Positions 32,483-43,002 of a stretch of DNA of 64,000 nucleotides are shown in pieces. The notes beneath the pieces were generated by a model. That model worked only from the letters and a program-made list of their open reading frames with translations. It did no database searches and had not been told where the DNA came from. Location: contig NZ_LGHZ01000012.1 in NCBI RefSeq assembly GCF_001266615.1, positions 206,316 through 270,315 of the forward strand. Direction: 5' to 3'. The DNA is from Kluyvera genomosp. 1 (GTDB taxonomy: Bacteria > Pseudomonadota > Gammaproteobacteria > Enterobacterales > Enterobacteriaceae). Both the position numbers and the translations under genes were made by a program. The first letter of the stretch is position 1; the number at the start of each line of letters is the position of its first letter.

Positions 32483-32509
32483 TTTTCGGCGGGGAAAAGA
32501 AAAACTTTA
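32483..32509 (-). promoter_or_regulatory. sigma-28 (FliA) promoter of tsr
   Basis: On the minus strand TAAAGTTT (32502-32509), an 11-bp spacer, then GCCGAAAA (32483-32490). The consensus is TAAAGTTT-N11-GCCGATAA, so only one position differs. It lies about 30 bp before the tsr ATG. Confidence 0.9.
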
Positions 32510-32638
32510 TAGAAATTATGCCTATTAATGCACGGCAATAACGCGATATTCCGTTAGGAACATGATGCTAACGCCCCATCCAGATCCGACAAAATAGTCG
32601 GCGCCGATGGAGCGCCGCGGAAGATAAATACGGAAGGT

Positions 32639-33649
32639 TTATCCGCGCAAAGCGCAGATTTCATCGTACAGGCTGCGGGAAAGCGTCAGCCCCTGTTTTT
32701 CACTTTGCACACGTGCCTGGTAACGACGCTCACCCGGCAGCCTCGCGCCCTGTGCCTGCATCCCCTCAAACAGCGTCTCGGCGCGGGCCAAATGCACCGG
32801 TGCTTCCATCCCTAAGAAACGCTGCGGGTCGAGCGCCAGAATCAACTCGCCGCCGTACGGCAGACCACCGGCACCGTTATCCCAGGCGAGAGATTCCGCA
32901 CTGGTCATATCGCCAATCAATGGACCCGCAAACAGCTCGACCATTGCAGCCAGCGCCGAGCCTTTATGGCCGCCGAAGGTCAGCATCGCCCCATCCAGCA
33001 CCGCCTGTGGATCGGTTGTCGGCTGCCCTTCGCTATCAATGCCCCAGCCTTCGGGAATGGATTTTCCCGCCCGCTGATGTAGCTGGATTTCCCCGCGCGC
33101 CGCCGCACTGGTGGCCATATCAAAGATAAACGGATGCTTCTCACCGCGCGGCCAGCCAAAAGCTATCGGGTTAGTACCAAACAGTGGTTGCGTGCCGCCG
33201 GCCGGTGCAACCCAGGCATGACTTGGGGTACAGGCATAGCCCACCAGCCCGGCATCGGTCAGCGGTTCAACATCGGCAAACAGCGCCGAAAAGTGCACAC
33301 AGTGGTTAATCGCCAATGCTGCAATTCCGCAATGGCGGGCTTTTTCAATTAATAACGGCAGTGCCTGCTCGTAAGCGCACAATGAGTACGCGCCCTGGGC
33401 ATCGGCTTTCACGATAGCCGGCGCCTGATCGACAATAATCGGCTCAGCGTTCCCTGAGACTTTACCTTTACGCAGAGTCTCAGCGATACCCAGCAAACGC
33501 CAAAGTCCGTGAGAGGCGCAGCCATCGCGCTCGCCTGCCGTGACGTTGCGTGCAATCGCCTCAGCGTGAGGTTGTGAAAAACCATTGGCGCGCAAAACGT
33601 CGAGGGCCAGCGCATAGGCGTCAGTGAGCGCGATGTTTACCGTAGTCAT
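32639..33649 (-). CDS. Ldh-family NAD(P)-dependent oxidoreductase (malate/lactate dehydrogenase-like)
   Basis: 336 residues of the MDH2/LDH2-type fold. Family segments include ASHGLWRL, HCVHFSALFADVEPL, PLFGTNPIAFGWPR, DMATSAAARGEI and FGGHKGSALAAMVELFAG. Relatives include malate, ureidoglycolate and 2,3-diketogulonate reductases and the Pseudomonas cyclic-imine reductase DpkA; the C-terminal half looks closest to the DpkA type, but this is from memory. It lies between tsr and btsT and is divergent from btsT, sharing the CRP site at 33718-33733. Confidence 0.88.
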   Translation of the reverse strand: MTTVNIALTDAYALALDVLRANGFSQPHAEAIARNVTAGERDGCASHGLWRLLGIAETLRKGKVSGNAEPIIVDQAPAIVKADAQGAYSLCAYEQALPLLIEKARHCGIAALAINHCVHFSALFADVEPLTDAGLVGYACTPSHAWVAPAGGTQPLFGTNPIAFGWPRGEKHPFIFDMATSAAARGEIQLHQRAGKSIPEGWGIDSEGQPTTDPQAVLDGAMLTFGGHKGSALAAMVELFAGPLIGDMTSAESLAWDNGAGGLPYGGELILALDPQRFLGMEAPVHLARAETLFEGMQAQGARLPGERRYQARVQSEKQGLTLSRSLYDEICALRG

Positions 33650-33717
33650 TCTTGTTCTCCATATTGTCGGGCAGGTTTAACGTATAAGGGGAGACGCGGG
33701 TTTTACTTGGTTAACCA

Positions 33718-33733
33718 TGTGATTTAAATCACA
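33718..33733. promoter_or_regulatory. consensus CRP site in the dehydrogenase/btsT spacer
   Basis: TGTGATTTAAATCACA fits TGTGA-N6-TCACA perfectly. It lies 69 bp upstream of the dehydrogenase ATG, so it most likely serves that gene. Confidence 0.85.
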
Positions 33734-33933
33734 TTTATATTCATTCGCGCCAGCAATGTTCCACCTGAACTCTATCACGCCTTTCAGTTGCTGTGCATGA
33801 ATGGATGGCATTTTGTCCACCCGTGCCACCCAATCTTAATAAGTGCAACCCGCAGCCCATACCTCGCAGAGTCAGGTTTTCGCGGCTTTGGCTTCGCCCA
33901 GCGCCGCAATATCAATCAGCATCAGAAAAAACT

Positions 33934-33949
33934 TGCGATCTCAATCACA
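33934..33949. promoter_or_regulatory. CRP site upstream of btsT
   Basis: TGCGATCTCAATCACA differs from the CRP consensus at one conserved base. It lies just upstream of the BtsR repeats. E. coli btsT is cAMP-CRP dependent. Confidence 0.7.
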
Positions 33950-33978
33950 TAATTGCCCCTTGCTCAGCGCGTGTTCAA

Positions 33979-34027
33979 CCGCTTACCCCCGCAAGTAACC
34001 GCTTAGCCCCCACTTTCAACCGCTCAC
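33979..34027 (+). promoter_or_regulatory. three direct BtsR-type repeats upstream of btsT
   Basis: ACCGCTTA at 33979-33986, ACCGCTTA at 33999-34006 and ACCGCTCA at 34020-34027. The last two are separated by exactly 13 bp, as in the E. coli BtsR (YehT) motif ACC(G/A)CT(C/T)A-N13-repeat as I recall it. The first two are separated by 12 bp. The third repeat ends 135 bp before the btsT ATG. Confidence 0.8.
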
Positions 34028-34162
34028 CCACTTACTCAACTTTACACGCGCGTCAGTCTGGCAAACTTGTCGTCAGCATAACGATCAATACCTCCTCAAC
34101 CCCAAACTCAAAACAACGGCAGCTTCGGCTGAATATTCATCCTATAAAAACCAGGTTTTACT

Positions 34163-36313
34163 ATGGATACTAAAAAGCTATTCAAGCACATACCCTGGGT
34201 GATTCTCGGAATCATCGGTGCGTTTTGCCTCTCGGTCGTCGCTCTGCGCCGCGGTGAGCACGTCAGTGCCCTGTGGATCGTCGTAGCGTCGGTTTCCGTT
34301 TATCTGGTAGCTTATCGCTACTACAGCCTGTACATCGCCCAGAAGGTGATGAAGCTTGACCCGACGCGTGCAACGCCGGCGGTCATTAACAACGATGGCC
34401 TGAACTACGTGCCGACCAACCGCTACGTGCTGTTCGGCCACCACTTCGCCGCTATCGCCGGTGCCGGTCCGCTGGTCGGCCCGGTACTCGCCGCGCAGAT
34501 GGGCTACCTGCCGGGTACCCTGTGGTTGCTGGCAGGCGTCGTGCTGGCGGGTGCAGTACAGGACTTTATGGTGCTGTTTATCTCCACGCGCCGTAACGGT
34601 TCGTCACTGGGCGAAATGGTCAAAGAAGAGATGGGCCGCGTGCCGGGCTCCATCGCGCTGTTTGGCTGCTTCCTGATCATGATTATTATCCTGGCGGTGC
34701 TGGCGCTGATCGTGGTGAAAGCCCTCGCAGAAAGCCCGTGGGGTGTATTCACCGTCTGCTCGACCGTGCCGATTGCGCTGTTTATGGGTATCTACATGCG
34801 CTTTATCCGTCCGGGCCGCGTCGGCGAAGTGTCGGTGATTGGTATCGTGCTGCTGGTTGCCTCGATTTACTTCGGCGGCGTGATTGCACACGACCCATAC
34901 TGGGGCCCTGCGCTGACCTTTAAAGACACCACCATCACCTTCGCGCTGATTGGTTACGCCTTTATCTCCGCGCTGCTGCCAGTGTGGCTGATTCTGGCAC
35001 CGCGTGACTACCTCGCGACCTTCCTGAAAATCGGCGTTATCGTCGGCCTGGCGCTGGGGATCGTTATCCTCAACCCAGATCTGAAAATGCCAGCAGTGAC
35101 CCAGTACATCGATGGTACCGGCCCGCTGTGGAAAGGCGCGATGTTCCCGTTCCTGTTCATCACCATTGCCTGTGGTGCCGTTTCTGGCTTCCATGCGCTG
35201 ATCTCCTCCGGTACTACGCCGAAGCTGCTGGCGAACGAAAACGATGCTCGTCTGATTGGCTACGGCGCAATGCTGATGGAATCCTTCGTGGCCATCATGG
35301 CGCTGGTTGCGGCTTCTATCATCGAGCCGGGCCTGTACTTTGCCATGAACACCCCGCCGGCTGGCCTGGGCATCACCATGCCAAATCTGCATGAGATGGG
35401 CGGCGAGAACGCGGCGCTGATTGCTGCGCAGCTGAAAGACGTGACCGTGCATGCAGCAGCGACCGTCAGCTCCTGGGGCTTCGTCATCTCCCCTGAGCAG
35501 ATTCTGCAAACCGCGAAAGATATCGGCGAACCGTCAGTGCTAAACCGCGCAGGTGGCGCACCAACGCTGGCCGTCGGTATTGCCCACGTGTTCCACAAAG
35601 TGATGCCGATGGCCGATATGGGCTTCTGGTACCACTTCGGTATCCTGTTTGAAGCGCTGTTCATCCTCACCGCGCTGGACGCCGGTACCCGTGCTGGCCG
35701 CTTCATGCTGCAGGATCTGTTGGGCAACTTCGTGCCATTCCTGAAGAAAACAGACTCTCTGGTGGCAGGTGTTGTCGCAACCGCTGGTTGTGTCGGTCTC
35801 TGGGGCTATCTGCTGTATCAAGGCGTGGTCGACCCACTGGGTGGCGTGAAAAGCCTGTGGCCGCTGTTCGGGATCTCTAACCAGATGCTGGCCGCCGTAG
35901 CGCTGGTGCTGGGTACGGTAATCCTGATTAAGATGAAGCGTTCTAAATACATCTGGGTAACGACTATCCCAGCGGTATGGCTGCTTATCTGCACCACCTG
36001 GGCGCTGGGCCTGAAACTGTTCAGCACCAACCCGCAGATGGAAGGCTTCTTCTACATGGCCAGCCAGTACAAAGAGAAAATTGCTGCCGGTGGTGAACTG
36101 ACCGCCCAGCAGGTCGCCAACATGAACCATATCGTGGTTAACAACTACACCAACGCAGGCCTGAGTATTCTGTTCCTGGTGGTGGTGTACAGCATCATCT
36201 TCTACGGTTTCAAAACCTGGATGCAGGTGCGCAATAGCGATAAACGTACCGACAAAGAAACACCATACGTTCCGGTTCCAGAAGGCGGCGTGAAAACTTC
36301 TTCACACCACTAA
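34163..36313 (+). CDS. btsT: pyruvate:H+ symporter BtsT (CstA family)
   Basis: 716 residues, the E. coli YjiY/BtsT length, with near-identical N- and C-termini ([20 protein letters not shown] and GGVKTSSHH). About 16-18 transmembrane helices; the CstA signature segments [20 protein letters not shown] and [14 protein letters not shown] are intact. It imports pyruvate in nutrient-scavenging conditions. Upstream are a CRP site and three BtsR-type repeats, so control by the BtsS/BtsR two-component system is likely. yjiX and yjiA follow on the same strand after a REP pair. Confidence 0.98.
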   Translation: MDTKKLFKHIPWVILGIIGAFCLSVVALRRGEHVSALWIVVASVSVYLVAYRYYSLYIAQKVMKLDPTRATPAVINNDGLNYVPTNRYVLFGHHFAAIAGAGPLVGPVLAAQMGYLPGTLWLLAGVVLAGAVQDFMVLFISTRRNGSSLGEMVKEEMGRVPGSIALFGCFLIMIIILAVLALIVVKALAESPWGVFTVCSTVPIALFMGIYMRFIRPGRVGEVSVIGIVLLVASIYFGGVIAHDPYWGPALTFKDTTITFALIGYAFISALLPVWLILAPRDYLATFLKIGVIVGLALGIVILNPDLKMPAVTQYIDGTGPLWKGAMFPFLFITIACGAVSGFHALISSGTTPKLLANENDARLIGYGAMLMESFVAIMALVAASIIEPGLYFAMNTPPAGLGITMPNLHEMGGENAALIAAQLKDVTVHAAATVSSWGFVISPEQILQTAKDIGEPSVLNRAGGAPTLAVGIAHVFHKVMPMADMGFWYHFGILFEALFILTALDAGTRAGRFMLQDLLGNFVPFLKKTDSLVAGVVATAGCVGLWGYLLYQGVVDPLGGVKSLWPLFGISNQMLAAVALVLGTVILIKMKRSKYIWVTTIPAVWLLICTTWALGLKLFSTNPQMEGFFYMASQYKEKIAAGGELTAQQVANMNHIVVNNYTNAGLSILFLVVVYSIIFYGFKTWMQVRNSDKRTDKETPYVPVPEGGVKTSSHH

Positions 36314-36318
36314 ACCCG

Positions 36319-36390
36319 ATGCCGGATAGCGCTACGCTTATCCGGCATACCATAAATGCAGGCCCGGTAAGCGTAGCGCCACCGGGCTTT
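36319..36390. repeat. REP pair (BIME) between btsT and yjiX
   Basis: Two REP units in opposite orientation: GATGCCGGATAGCGCTACGC with its mirror half (36319-36348), and GCCCGGTAAGCGTAGCGCCA with CCGGGC (36362-36387). They share the GCTACGC core. It probably stabilises the btsT transcript or limits read-through to yjiX. Confidence 0.85.
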
Positions 36391-36408
36391 TTCTATCTGG
36401 ATAGCACA

Positions 36409-36612
36409 ATGTTTGGTAACTTAGGACAGGCAAAAAAATATCTCGGTCAGGCAGCAAAAATGCTGATTGGTATCCCGGACTATGACAACTACGTTGAACA
36501 TATGCAGACCAACCATCCGGATAAGCCGTACATGACCTACGAAGAATTCTTCCGCGAGCGCCAGCAGGCACGCTACGGCGGCGATGGAAAAGGCGGCATG
36601 CGCTGCTGCTAA
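36409..36612 (+). CDS. yjiX: small CstA-associated protein YjiX (YbdD/YjiX family)
   Basis: 67 residues starting [20 protein letters not shown], a cytoplasmic protein with many Tyr/Arg residues and the C-terminal [11 protein letters not shown]. The ORF can be extended upstream to 36319 but that part runs through the REP sequence. The pairing of a CstA-type transporter with a YbdD/YjiX protein is conserved (cstA-ybdD, btsT-yjiX), which suggests a functional link to pyruvate transport. Confidence 0.95.
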   Translation: MFGNLGQAKKYLGQAAKMLIGIPDYDNYVEHMQTNHPDKPYMTYEEFFRERQQARYGGDGKGGMRCC

Positions 36613-36623
36613 AAGGAGATCAC

Positions 36624-37577
36624 ATGGCACCGATTGCAGTTACCCTACTTACCGGGTTCCTCGGCGCGGGGAAAACCACCCTCCTGCGCCATATTCTCAA
36701 CGAACAGCACGGCTTCAAAATCGCCGTTATTGAAAATGAGTTTGGTGAAGTCTCCGTTGACGACCAGCTGATTGGCGACCGCGCGACCCAGATTAAAACC
36801 CTGACCAACGGCTGCATCTGCTGCACCCGCTCCAACGAACTGGAAGATGCGCTGCTCGACCTGCTCGATAACCTCGACAAAGGTACAATCAGCTTTGACC
36901 GCCTGGTGATTGAATGCACCGGCATGGCCGATCCAGGGCCTATCATCCAAACCTTTTTCTCCCACGACGTTCTGTGCGAACGCTATCTGCTGGACGGCGT
37001 GATTGCGCTGGTTGACGCGGTACACGCCGACGACCAGATGAATCAGTTCACTATCGCACAATCCCAGGTTGGCTACGCTGACCGCATTCTGTTGACCAAA
37101 ACCGATGTGGCGGGCGATGCCGAAAAGCTCCGCGAGCGTCTGACCCGCATCAACGCCCGCGCGCCGATTTATACCGTCATCCACGGCGATATCGATCTGT
37201 CACAACTGTTCAATACCAACGGCTTTATGCTGGAGGAAAACGTCACCTCGAAGCCGCGTTTCCATTTTATGGCCGACAAGCAAAACGACGTGTCGTCTAT
37301 CGTGGTCGAGCTGGATTACCCGGTCGATATCAGCGACGTTTCTCGCGTGATGGAAAACCTGCTGCTGGATTTTGCCGACAAGCTGCTGCGCTACAAAGGG
37401 ATGTTGTGGATTGATGGCGAATCTAATCGCCTGCTGTTCCAGGGCGTGCAGCGCCTGTACAGCGCCGACTGGGACCGTCCGTGGGGCGATGAAGCGCCGC
37501 ACAGTACGCTGGTGTTTATCGGCATCCAGCTACCGGAGGATGAAATCCGCGCCGCATTTGCCGGGTTACGCAAATAG
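36624..37577 (+). CDS. yjiA: COG0523 metal-binding GTPase YjiA
   Basis: 317 residues of the G3E P-loop family. Walker A is GFLGAGKTTLL (about residues 9-19), the metal-binding CxCC motif is NGCICC, and the switch and guanine-base segments ECTGMADPG and LTKTDVAG follow. The C-terminal CobW domain ends near AAFAGLRK. Related proteins act as metallochaperones, mostly for zinc or nickel; the client here is unknown. AAGGAG lies just before the ATG, 11 bp after yjiX. Confidence 0.96.
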   Translation: MAPIAVTLLTGFLGAGKTTLLRHILNEQHGFKIAVIENEFGEVSVDDQLIGDRATQIKTLTNGCICCTRSNELEDALLDLLDNLDKGTISFDRLVIECTGMADPGPIIQTFFSHDVLCERYLLDGVIALVDAVHADDQMNQFTIAQSQVGYADRILLTKTDVAGDAEKLRERLTRINARAPIYTVIHGDIDLSQLFNTNGFMLEENVTSKPRFHFMADKQNDVSSIVVELDYPVDISDVSRVMENLLLDFADKLLRYKGMLWIDGESNRLLFQGVQRLYSADWDRPWGDEAPHSTLVFIGIQLPEDEIRAAFAGLRK

Positions 37578-37930
37578 CCGCCCTCACGCTACCCTCTCCG
37601 CCTGGAGGGGGTAATAAAATGCGTAGAAATGTAAATTTAGATTGTCGTATAAGACAATTGAAATGTTTTTGGAAATTATTAGAAAACACATTATTTCACT
37701 TTCAATCAATTCCTGCCGCTTTGTTCAGCATCCGTTTAGCCAAACGCTAAACCGGTACTAAACGCCAAAAGGTTAAACATTGACGTAGTCAGAAAGACAC
37801 CAACCAACAACACTACAAATGAATTTCATTAACAAAATCAGCATAAAAATTCGACTTACCTCACATTTGCAGCGATAAAAAATGATTGTTAAGGTGTCCG
37901 CAGATTAATTCTGATGACGAGGTATACACC
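37578..37930. other. 353-bp intergenic region before the YfaZ-like gene
   Basis: Starts with a short pyrimidine-rich fragment (CCCTCACGCTACCCTCTCC), then AT-rich sequence expected to carry the promoter and a 5' leader of the outer-membrane protein gene. I see no ORF, RNA gene or strong operator. Confidence 0.5.
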
Positions 37931-38476
37931 ATGAAAAAGCTTAATGTCCTTCTCCTTTCCGCTCTGACCGCCGTATCGGGTTCCGCACTGGCCATGGGGG
38001 GCAGCATTGAGCAGGGTAAAAACTTCACCAATCTGAATGTTGAAATGGGTAAATCCTCATCCGGTCTATATGCCGAAGGTAACTGGCTCAAAAATACCGA
38101 TGATGGCACCCAGACCGGCGGTGTCGGTGCAGGTTATAACCTCGAAGTCGGCCCAGTTATGCTGAACGCGGGTGCAAAAGCTATCTACATCGGGCCGAAA
38201 AAAGGCGATAACGGCGTAGCATTCCCAATCGGCGGCGGCGTTAGCGTTGCAGTAACTGACAGCATCAAGGTATTTGGTGAAGGCTATGTTGCGCCAGAAG
38301 GCCTGAACAATAGCGTCAAAAACTACGTTGAAGCCAACGGCGGCGTAAGCTGGACCCCAATCACTCCGGTTACCCTGAAAGTGGGCTACCGCCACGTGAG
38401 CGTTGATGGTAAAGACGGTCGTCCAGGTCATACCCTGGTTGATGGTGCCTATGTGGGCGGCGGCGTGACGTTCTAA
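37931..38476 (+). CDS. YfaZ-family outer-membrane protein
   Basis: 181 residues. Signal peptide MKKLNVLLLSALTAVSGSALA, then a beta-rich mature part with repeated Gly/aromatic strands (GGVGAGYNLEVGPVMLNAGA, GEGYVAPEGL) and the terminal aromatic Phe (GGGVTF) typical of outer-membrane barrels. E. coli YfaZ is the relative I recall. It sits alone after yjiA, where I do not recall it in E. coli K-12. GAGG lies just before the ATG. The transported or bound ligand is unknown. Confidence 0.87.
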   Translation: MKKLNVLLLSALTAVSGSALAMGGSIEQGKNFTNLNVEMGKSSSGLYAEGNWLKNTDDGTQTGGVGAGYNLEVGPVMLNAGAKAIYIGPKKGDNGVAFPIGGGVSVAVTDSIKVFGEGYVAPEGLNNSVKNYVEANGGVSWTPITPVTLKVGYRHVSVDGKDGRPGHTLVDGAYVGGGVTF

Positions 38477-38724
38477 TTGTACGAGTCTGACAGAAAACGT
38501 GCTCTTGCCGTTATTCTGTTCAGCTAAGTACAAAATTCCGTTCACTTGATGTTTTGTAGAACATGAAACAACCGTATCAGTGAATAGGCAAAGGGGGCGG
38601 CGATTGGTCGCCCCAGCGCCCTCCAAGTTAGATGGCATGCGATGAACAGAGTGCGTCATCGGCTGGAAAAGTGAATGTCATACCACTTAGCTGACCCACA
38701 TTAATCTGCCCGCAGTTGTTCCCA

Positions 38725-40095
38725 CTAGCGGCGAACCACCACCAGCTTCTGGTTCACAAACTCCTTAATCCCTAGATCCGACAGCTCGCGTCCATAACCG
38801 GAGCGCTTCACACCGCCAAACGGCAGTTCCGCTGCGGTATCCGTCAGCCAGTTGATATACACCATCCCAGTCTCAATGCGCGACGCCATTTTCTTCGCCC
38901 GTTCAATATCCTGGCTGAACACCGCGCCGCCCAAACCGTAGTGGGAGTCATTGGCAAGCGCGACCGCCTCATCGTCGTTTTTCACCACATAAATCTGTGC
39001 GACCGGGCCAAAGAACTCTTCAAAATACGCCGGGTTATCACGTGAAATGTGGGTCAGGATGGTCGGCTCAAAAAAGCTGCCCGCACGCTCAACCGGCTTG
39101 CCGCCCAGATGCAGTTTGGCGCCGTTTTTGACCGCGGCATTAACCTGTTTGGTCAGCGTCTCCTGCGCCTCTTTTGACGACAGCGGCCCAAGCGTAGTGC
39201 TTTCGTCCAACGGATCACCTATCTTCACCTGTTTAAAGGCTTCGCTAAATTTCGTCAGGAAAGACTCGGCGATTTTCTCGTGCAGAATGAATCGTTTCGC
39301 CGCCGTACAGACCTGCCCGGCGTTGTTCAAGCGAGCATTGACGCCAATTTTCACCGCTTTATCGAGATTGGCATCGTCCAGCACCACAAACACGTCATTA
39401 CCACCCAGCTCAAGGGTCGACTTTTTGATGTGCTTCGCCGCCTGAGCGGCAACCACGCTGCCTGCTTTTTCTGAGCCGGTCAGTGCGGCGCCCTGCACGC
39501 GATCGTCGGCAATGATATTCGCCACCTGCTGCTGAGAAATATACAGATTGGTCCACGCGCCGTTTGGTGCCCCCGCTTCACGAACCAGATGGGCAAAAGC
39601 TTCCGCACAGTGCGGCACTATGCTGGCATGTTTGGCGAGTACCGGGTTACCCGCCGCCAGGTTCGGTGCCAGCACGCGCATCAGCTGATAGTAAGGGAAG
39701 TTCCAGGGTTCGACGGCCATCAGCACGCCAATGGGATGATGTTCCACCCTCGCTTCGCCCAGCTCAGAGGGATACTTTACCGGGGCCAAAAATTGTTTCG
39801 CATTATCCGCATAGTAGCGGGCAATCTGGGCGCAAAGCTTCACTTCACCACGGCTCTGGGCAATCAGTTTCCCCATCTCCTGGCTGGCGATTTTCGCCAG
39901 CTCCTCCGCCCTGTCGTCAATCAGCTCGGCAAGCTTATGCAGCACTGGTAGCCGTTGGTCGATATCGCCTTTTGCCCAGTCGGAGTGATACAGCGCATCG
40001 GCCGCTTTGAGCGCCGCTTCAACGTCAGCATCAGTGTGGGAAGGGTACGCTTTGATAAGCTGGTTAGTGGCAGGATTAACTGTCTGGTAAGCCAT
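38725..40095 (-). CDS. NAD(P)-dependent succinate-semialdehyde dehydrogenase family
   Basis: 456 residues of the ALDH superfamily. The catalytic Cys lies in NNAGQVCTAAKRF and the general-base Glu in TLELGGNDVFV; the substrate-site region ends with ELPFGGVKRSGYGRELSDLG. Length and N-terminus (MAYQTVNPATNQLIKAYPSH) are closest to the Sad/YneI group, which oxidises succinate semialdehyde, but related aldehydes are possible. It is followed upstream by pac on the same strand (135-bp gap with a terminator), so the two are probably separate units. Confidence 0.9.
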   Translation of the reverse strand: MAYQTVNPATNQLIKAYPSHTDADVEAALKAADALYHSDWAKGDIDQRLPVLHKLAELIDDRAEELAKIASQEMGKLIAQSRGEVKLCAQIARYYADNAKQFLAPVKYPSELGEARVEHHPIGVLMAVEPWNFPYYQLMRVLAPNLAAGNPVLAKHASIVPHCAEAFAHLVREAGAPNGAWTNLYISQQQVANIIADDRVQGAALTGSEKAGSVVAAQAAKHIKKSTLELGGNDVFVVLDDANLDKAVKIGVNARLNNAGQVCTAAKRFILHEKIAESFLTKFSEAFKQVKIGDPLDESTTLGPLSSKEAQETLTKQVNAAVKNGAKLHLGGKPVERAGSFFEPTILTHISRDNPAYFEEFFGPVAQIYVVKNDDEAVALANDSHYGLGGAVFSQDIERAKKMASRIETGMVYINWLTDTAAELPFGGVKRSGYGRELSDLGIKEFVNQKLVVVRR

Positions 40096-40185
40096 ATTGT
40101 GTCTCCTTATTTTTACCGCTTAGGGTATTAAGGGTAGTCAATATGACTGGCTATGGGCGTAAAGTTGGGTATAAACGAAGGTTTC

Positions 40186-40222
40186 TGAGAAAACCTCCCC
40201 CGTAAATCAAGCCAGGGGAGGC
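40186..40222 (-). terminator. terminator after pac
   Basis: Minus-strand stem CCTCCCC / GGGGAGG followed by TTTTCTC. It lies 8 bp after the pac stop. Confidence 0.75.
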
Positions 40223-40229
40223 CGGAACG

Positions 40230-42770
40230 TTAGCGCTGTACCTGCAGCACTTCCTGAGACGCTTTATGCTCGTCAACTTCCTGAGGCGTTAACCACAACG
40301 ATTTACGGCCAAAGCTCTCGTACATTTTCAGCTGATCGTCATAGTGTTTATCGGCCTTGCCGTCCGGGGCGATAAAGCCACTTTGCCCCGGTGCGACCAC
40401 ATCCCAGGCAAGTACCGGGCGGTTGCCCGACGTCGGCGAAAAGACAATCATGTCGTTTTCCGTGCCGCGGTTCTGGTACTCAGCCTGATGACGCGCCTCT
40501 TTTGCTGCCGCCTGCGGCACACCGAAGAAGTTGTTGGCCCGGAAAGTGAGCGCCATGGCCGGGGTTTTCCAGCCAGTGACGTCGTTACCGTAGCGTTTTG
40601 ACAACGTCTGCCAGGCATCGTCCAGCGCCGCCAGTACCACTTCCTGCTGCGGTTTTCCGCCAAACAGATCGACCGCCTGCGGGATTGGCGACTTATCGCC
40701 CTGCAGAGCTTCGTAGAGGATTTTTGCCCCGACGCTGATGTTCAGCGAGCCGGTTGGCCCGTCCTGCGTGGTTTCATAGCCACTGGCGCTGTACCACTTG
40801 CCAAACGGCGCGGGAACTGCGGCCACCACCGTGCGCTTGAGCATGCTGGTCAGCCAGGCATTCAGAATCGCCGATCCCGGTTGCTGATAGGTTTTTCCGT
40901 CATCGTTGACAAGATTTTCACCGTCCCAGAGCGCCAGTTTATCCACCAGCTGGCGGCGCGGATCGTTTTCCGCCAGGCTTGCGGTGGCTTGCTTCAGCGC
41001 CGGTAAAAACAGGCGCAGGTTGAGATCCCGACGGCTGGTCTGGCGGATCACATCCCACGCCTGATCGGCGGTAAAGCGCGGCTGTTTATCGAGGATCGCA
41101 TCGATCTCGGTCACGCGATCCGCCCCGCCCCACAGGAACGCGAACAGATCAGAGGCCGGATAGTCTTTTTGCGGCGAGTTGTTCCAGTTGGCGATATAAC
41201 CCGACTGCGGGTTATACACTTTCGGGTTCAAATCAAACGACAGCAACCCTTTCCAGTCCCATTTCCCGGTACCGGGAACCGGCAGACGCGGGTCATGACC
41301 TGGCTGACGATCCGGATAAGCGCCGGTATGCACATAGCCGATATTGCCATTCACATCGGCGTAGTACCAGTTGATGGTCAGCGCCTGTTTCGCCGCCTGT
41401 TGTGTCCACTCCTGCCAGTTTTTGGCCTTCATCTGATGCGTCCACGCCAGCATGGACGCTACCTCTTTGCCGTCCCAGGCGCGCGCTTTGGCATAGGCCG
41501 TCTGCGTCGCGGTATCGGTTTTGATGACGTTGCCGTGCAGCGTGCGCCAGATGGTAAAGCTCTCCGGCTCGCCGTCTTTAACCGCGATGGTCTCCTTGCG
41601 GCTCAGCATCTTCACCCACTCGCCGTTATGCTGGTAATAACCCGGTTTATCTGCTGAGAGTTTTTCAGCGAAGATGTCGACATCATCGCCGAAACCGGCG
41701 GTCGATCCCCATGAAATGGTGCCGTTGTGACCAAAAACGAGGCCCGGATAGGCAAATGGCGTATTGCCGGTGACGTCATAGCCTGCGCCGTGCAGGCCGA
41801 TACCGTAGGTGTACGCCGGCGCATACCAGCCAAACTGCGGCCCATTGACCATAATGGCCTTCGCATCCTGGGCTTTGTTTTTGCCAATCACCCACATATT
41901 GCTGGTGGTCGGATAGCCAGCCAACCCGTTAGCGCCGCTTTGCGCAAACTGCGCGGCGATGGTTTCCCGGTTCTGCCCGGCGGTCAGCGCCAGCAGCGCG
42001 CCATCGGCCCCTTTTGCCGGCCGGTCGAGCATCGGTGCCGGCTGGTCGTAGCGCGGCAGCAGCGCCGCCGTTTGCGTGTTTTGCAGATCAAACTTCAGCG
42101 GATAGGTGCTTTCCTGCGCCGCAATGGTGGTGGGTGCGGAAGGGTTCACCAGCCATTTCAGCTGGTTAAAGACCGCCATGCCCTGCTGCTTACCGTATTT
42201 ATCTTTTAACGCCGTCAGCAGCGCCAGGTTATCAATTTCGCTGGTGCTGTCAGAGAAACGGTTGGCCATGGTGCCGACAAAAATCATCGCCACATCAAAC
42301 GGCTCCCAGTGCTTTGGCTTAAAACCAAAGGTGGAAAACTGCTGGGGCAACAGCTTATCGGGGCTGGCGTTCACTTTATCGATCCACGCATTCATGCCAT
42401 CGGCATAGCCCTGCAGAATGGATTTATCCTCGGCGGAGAGCGCGGCTAGCTGCGCACGGATGGAATCCGGCCAATAGTTCTGGCGAATATCCTTATCAAA
42501 GCTGACGAACGTTTTGCCCAGCACTTCGGAGACGGTCCCCTGTGTGCTGCGGCGCGCCATTTCCATCTGGAACAGGCGATCCTGCGCCACCACGTAGCCA
42601 TAACCGTAAAACAGTCGATAGGTATCATCGGCGTATATATGCGGCATGCCGTATTCATCGCGAACAATCTTAACCTCGGTTGGCGAGCTCGCCGCCAGCG
42701 CAGACAGGCTGGAACAACAGATCAGGGAAGCCACAATACCGTTCACGATCATACGATTTCTATTTTTCAT
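40230..42770 (-). CDS. pac: penicillin G acylase precursor
   Basis: Periplasmic Ntn-hydrolase that removes the phenylacetyl side chain of penicillin G. 846 residues from ATG 42770 ([20 protein letters not shown]); an upstream in-frame ATG adds 16 residues without signal-peptide character. Signal peptide to about residue 26 (SALAA), alpha chain, linker, then the beta chain beginning at the catalytic Ser290 ([11 protein letters not shown]), the same number as in E. coli. The autoprocessing site and linker ([20 protein letters not shown]) are intact, so it should be active. Very close to the Kluyvera citrophila enzyme as I remember it. It is divergent from an AraC-type gene. Confidence 0.97.
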   Translation of the reverse strand: MKNRNRMIVNGIVASLICCSSLSALAASSPTEVKIVRDEYGMPHIYADDTYRLFYGYGYVVAQDRLFQMEMARRSTQGTVSEVLGKTFVSFDKDIRQNYWPDSIRAQLAALSAEDKSILQGYADGMNAWIDKVNASPDKLLPQQFSTFGFKPKHWEPFDVAMIFVGTMANRFSDSTSEIDNLALLTALKDKYGKQQGMAVFNQLKWLVNPSAPTTIAAQESTYPLKFDLQNTQTAALLPRYDQPAPMLDRPAKGADGALLALTAGQNRETIAAQFAQSGANGLAGYPTTSNMWVIGKNKAQDAKAIMVNGPQFGWYAPAYTYGIGLHGAGYDVTGNTPFAYPGLVFGHNGTISWGSTAGFGDDVDIFAEKLSADKPGYYQHNGEWVKMLSRKETIAVKDGEPESFTIWRTLHGNVIKTDTATQTAYAKARAWDGKEVASMLAWTHQMKAKNWQEWTQQAAKQALTINWYYADVNGNIGYVHTGAYPDRQPGHDPRLPVPGTGKWDWKGLLSFDLNPKVYNPQSGYIANWNNSPQKDYPASDLFAFLWGGADRVTEIDAILDKQPRFTADQAWDVIRQTSRRDLNLRLFLPALKQATASLAENDPRRQLVDKLALWDGENLVNDDGKTYQQPGSAILNAWLTSMLKRTVVAAVPAPFGKWYSASGYETTQDGPTGSLNISVGAKILYEALQGDKSPIPQAVDLFGGKPQQEVVLAALDDAWQTLSKRYGNDVTGWKTPAMALTFRANNFFGVPQAAAKEARHQAEYQNRGTENDMIVFSPTSGNRPVLAWDVVAPGQSGFIAPDGKADKHYDDQLKMYESFGRKSLWLTPQEVDEHKASQEVLQVQR

Positions 42771-43002
42771 TGTATCCTCTTGCAGGTGTATGATTAGCGA
42801 ATTGATATTAGCAATCACATTGATTTAATGTATTTCATGCGAATAGTTTCAACGTGAACTGTGAGTTGTGATATGAATTATTGATACAATAAATAACTAA
42901 ATGTGATCTAAAGCGAATCATATCAACTTCACTTTTTATTTCGCCATCCCGTCGTTGTCGCCTGAATGTGGTATAAAAAAATAAACCTATCAGGACGAGC
43001 CC

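Noticed and set aside
34604..35509. 301-codon minus-strand ORF
   Set aside because: Antisense to btsT; His/Arg/Gln-rich composition typical of a shadow frame.
42771..43002. CRP site in the pac/AraC spacer
   Set aside because: Several TGTGA half-sites (for example near 42902) but no partner TCACA at the right spacing.
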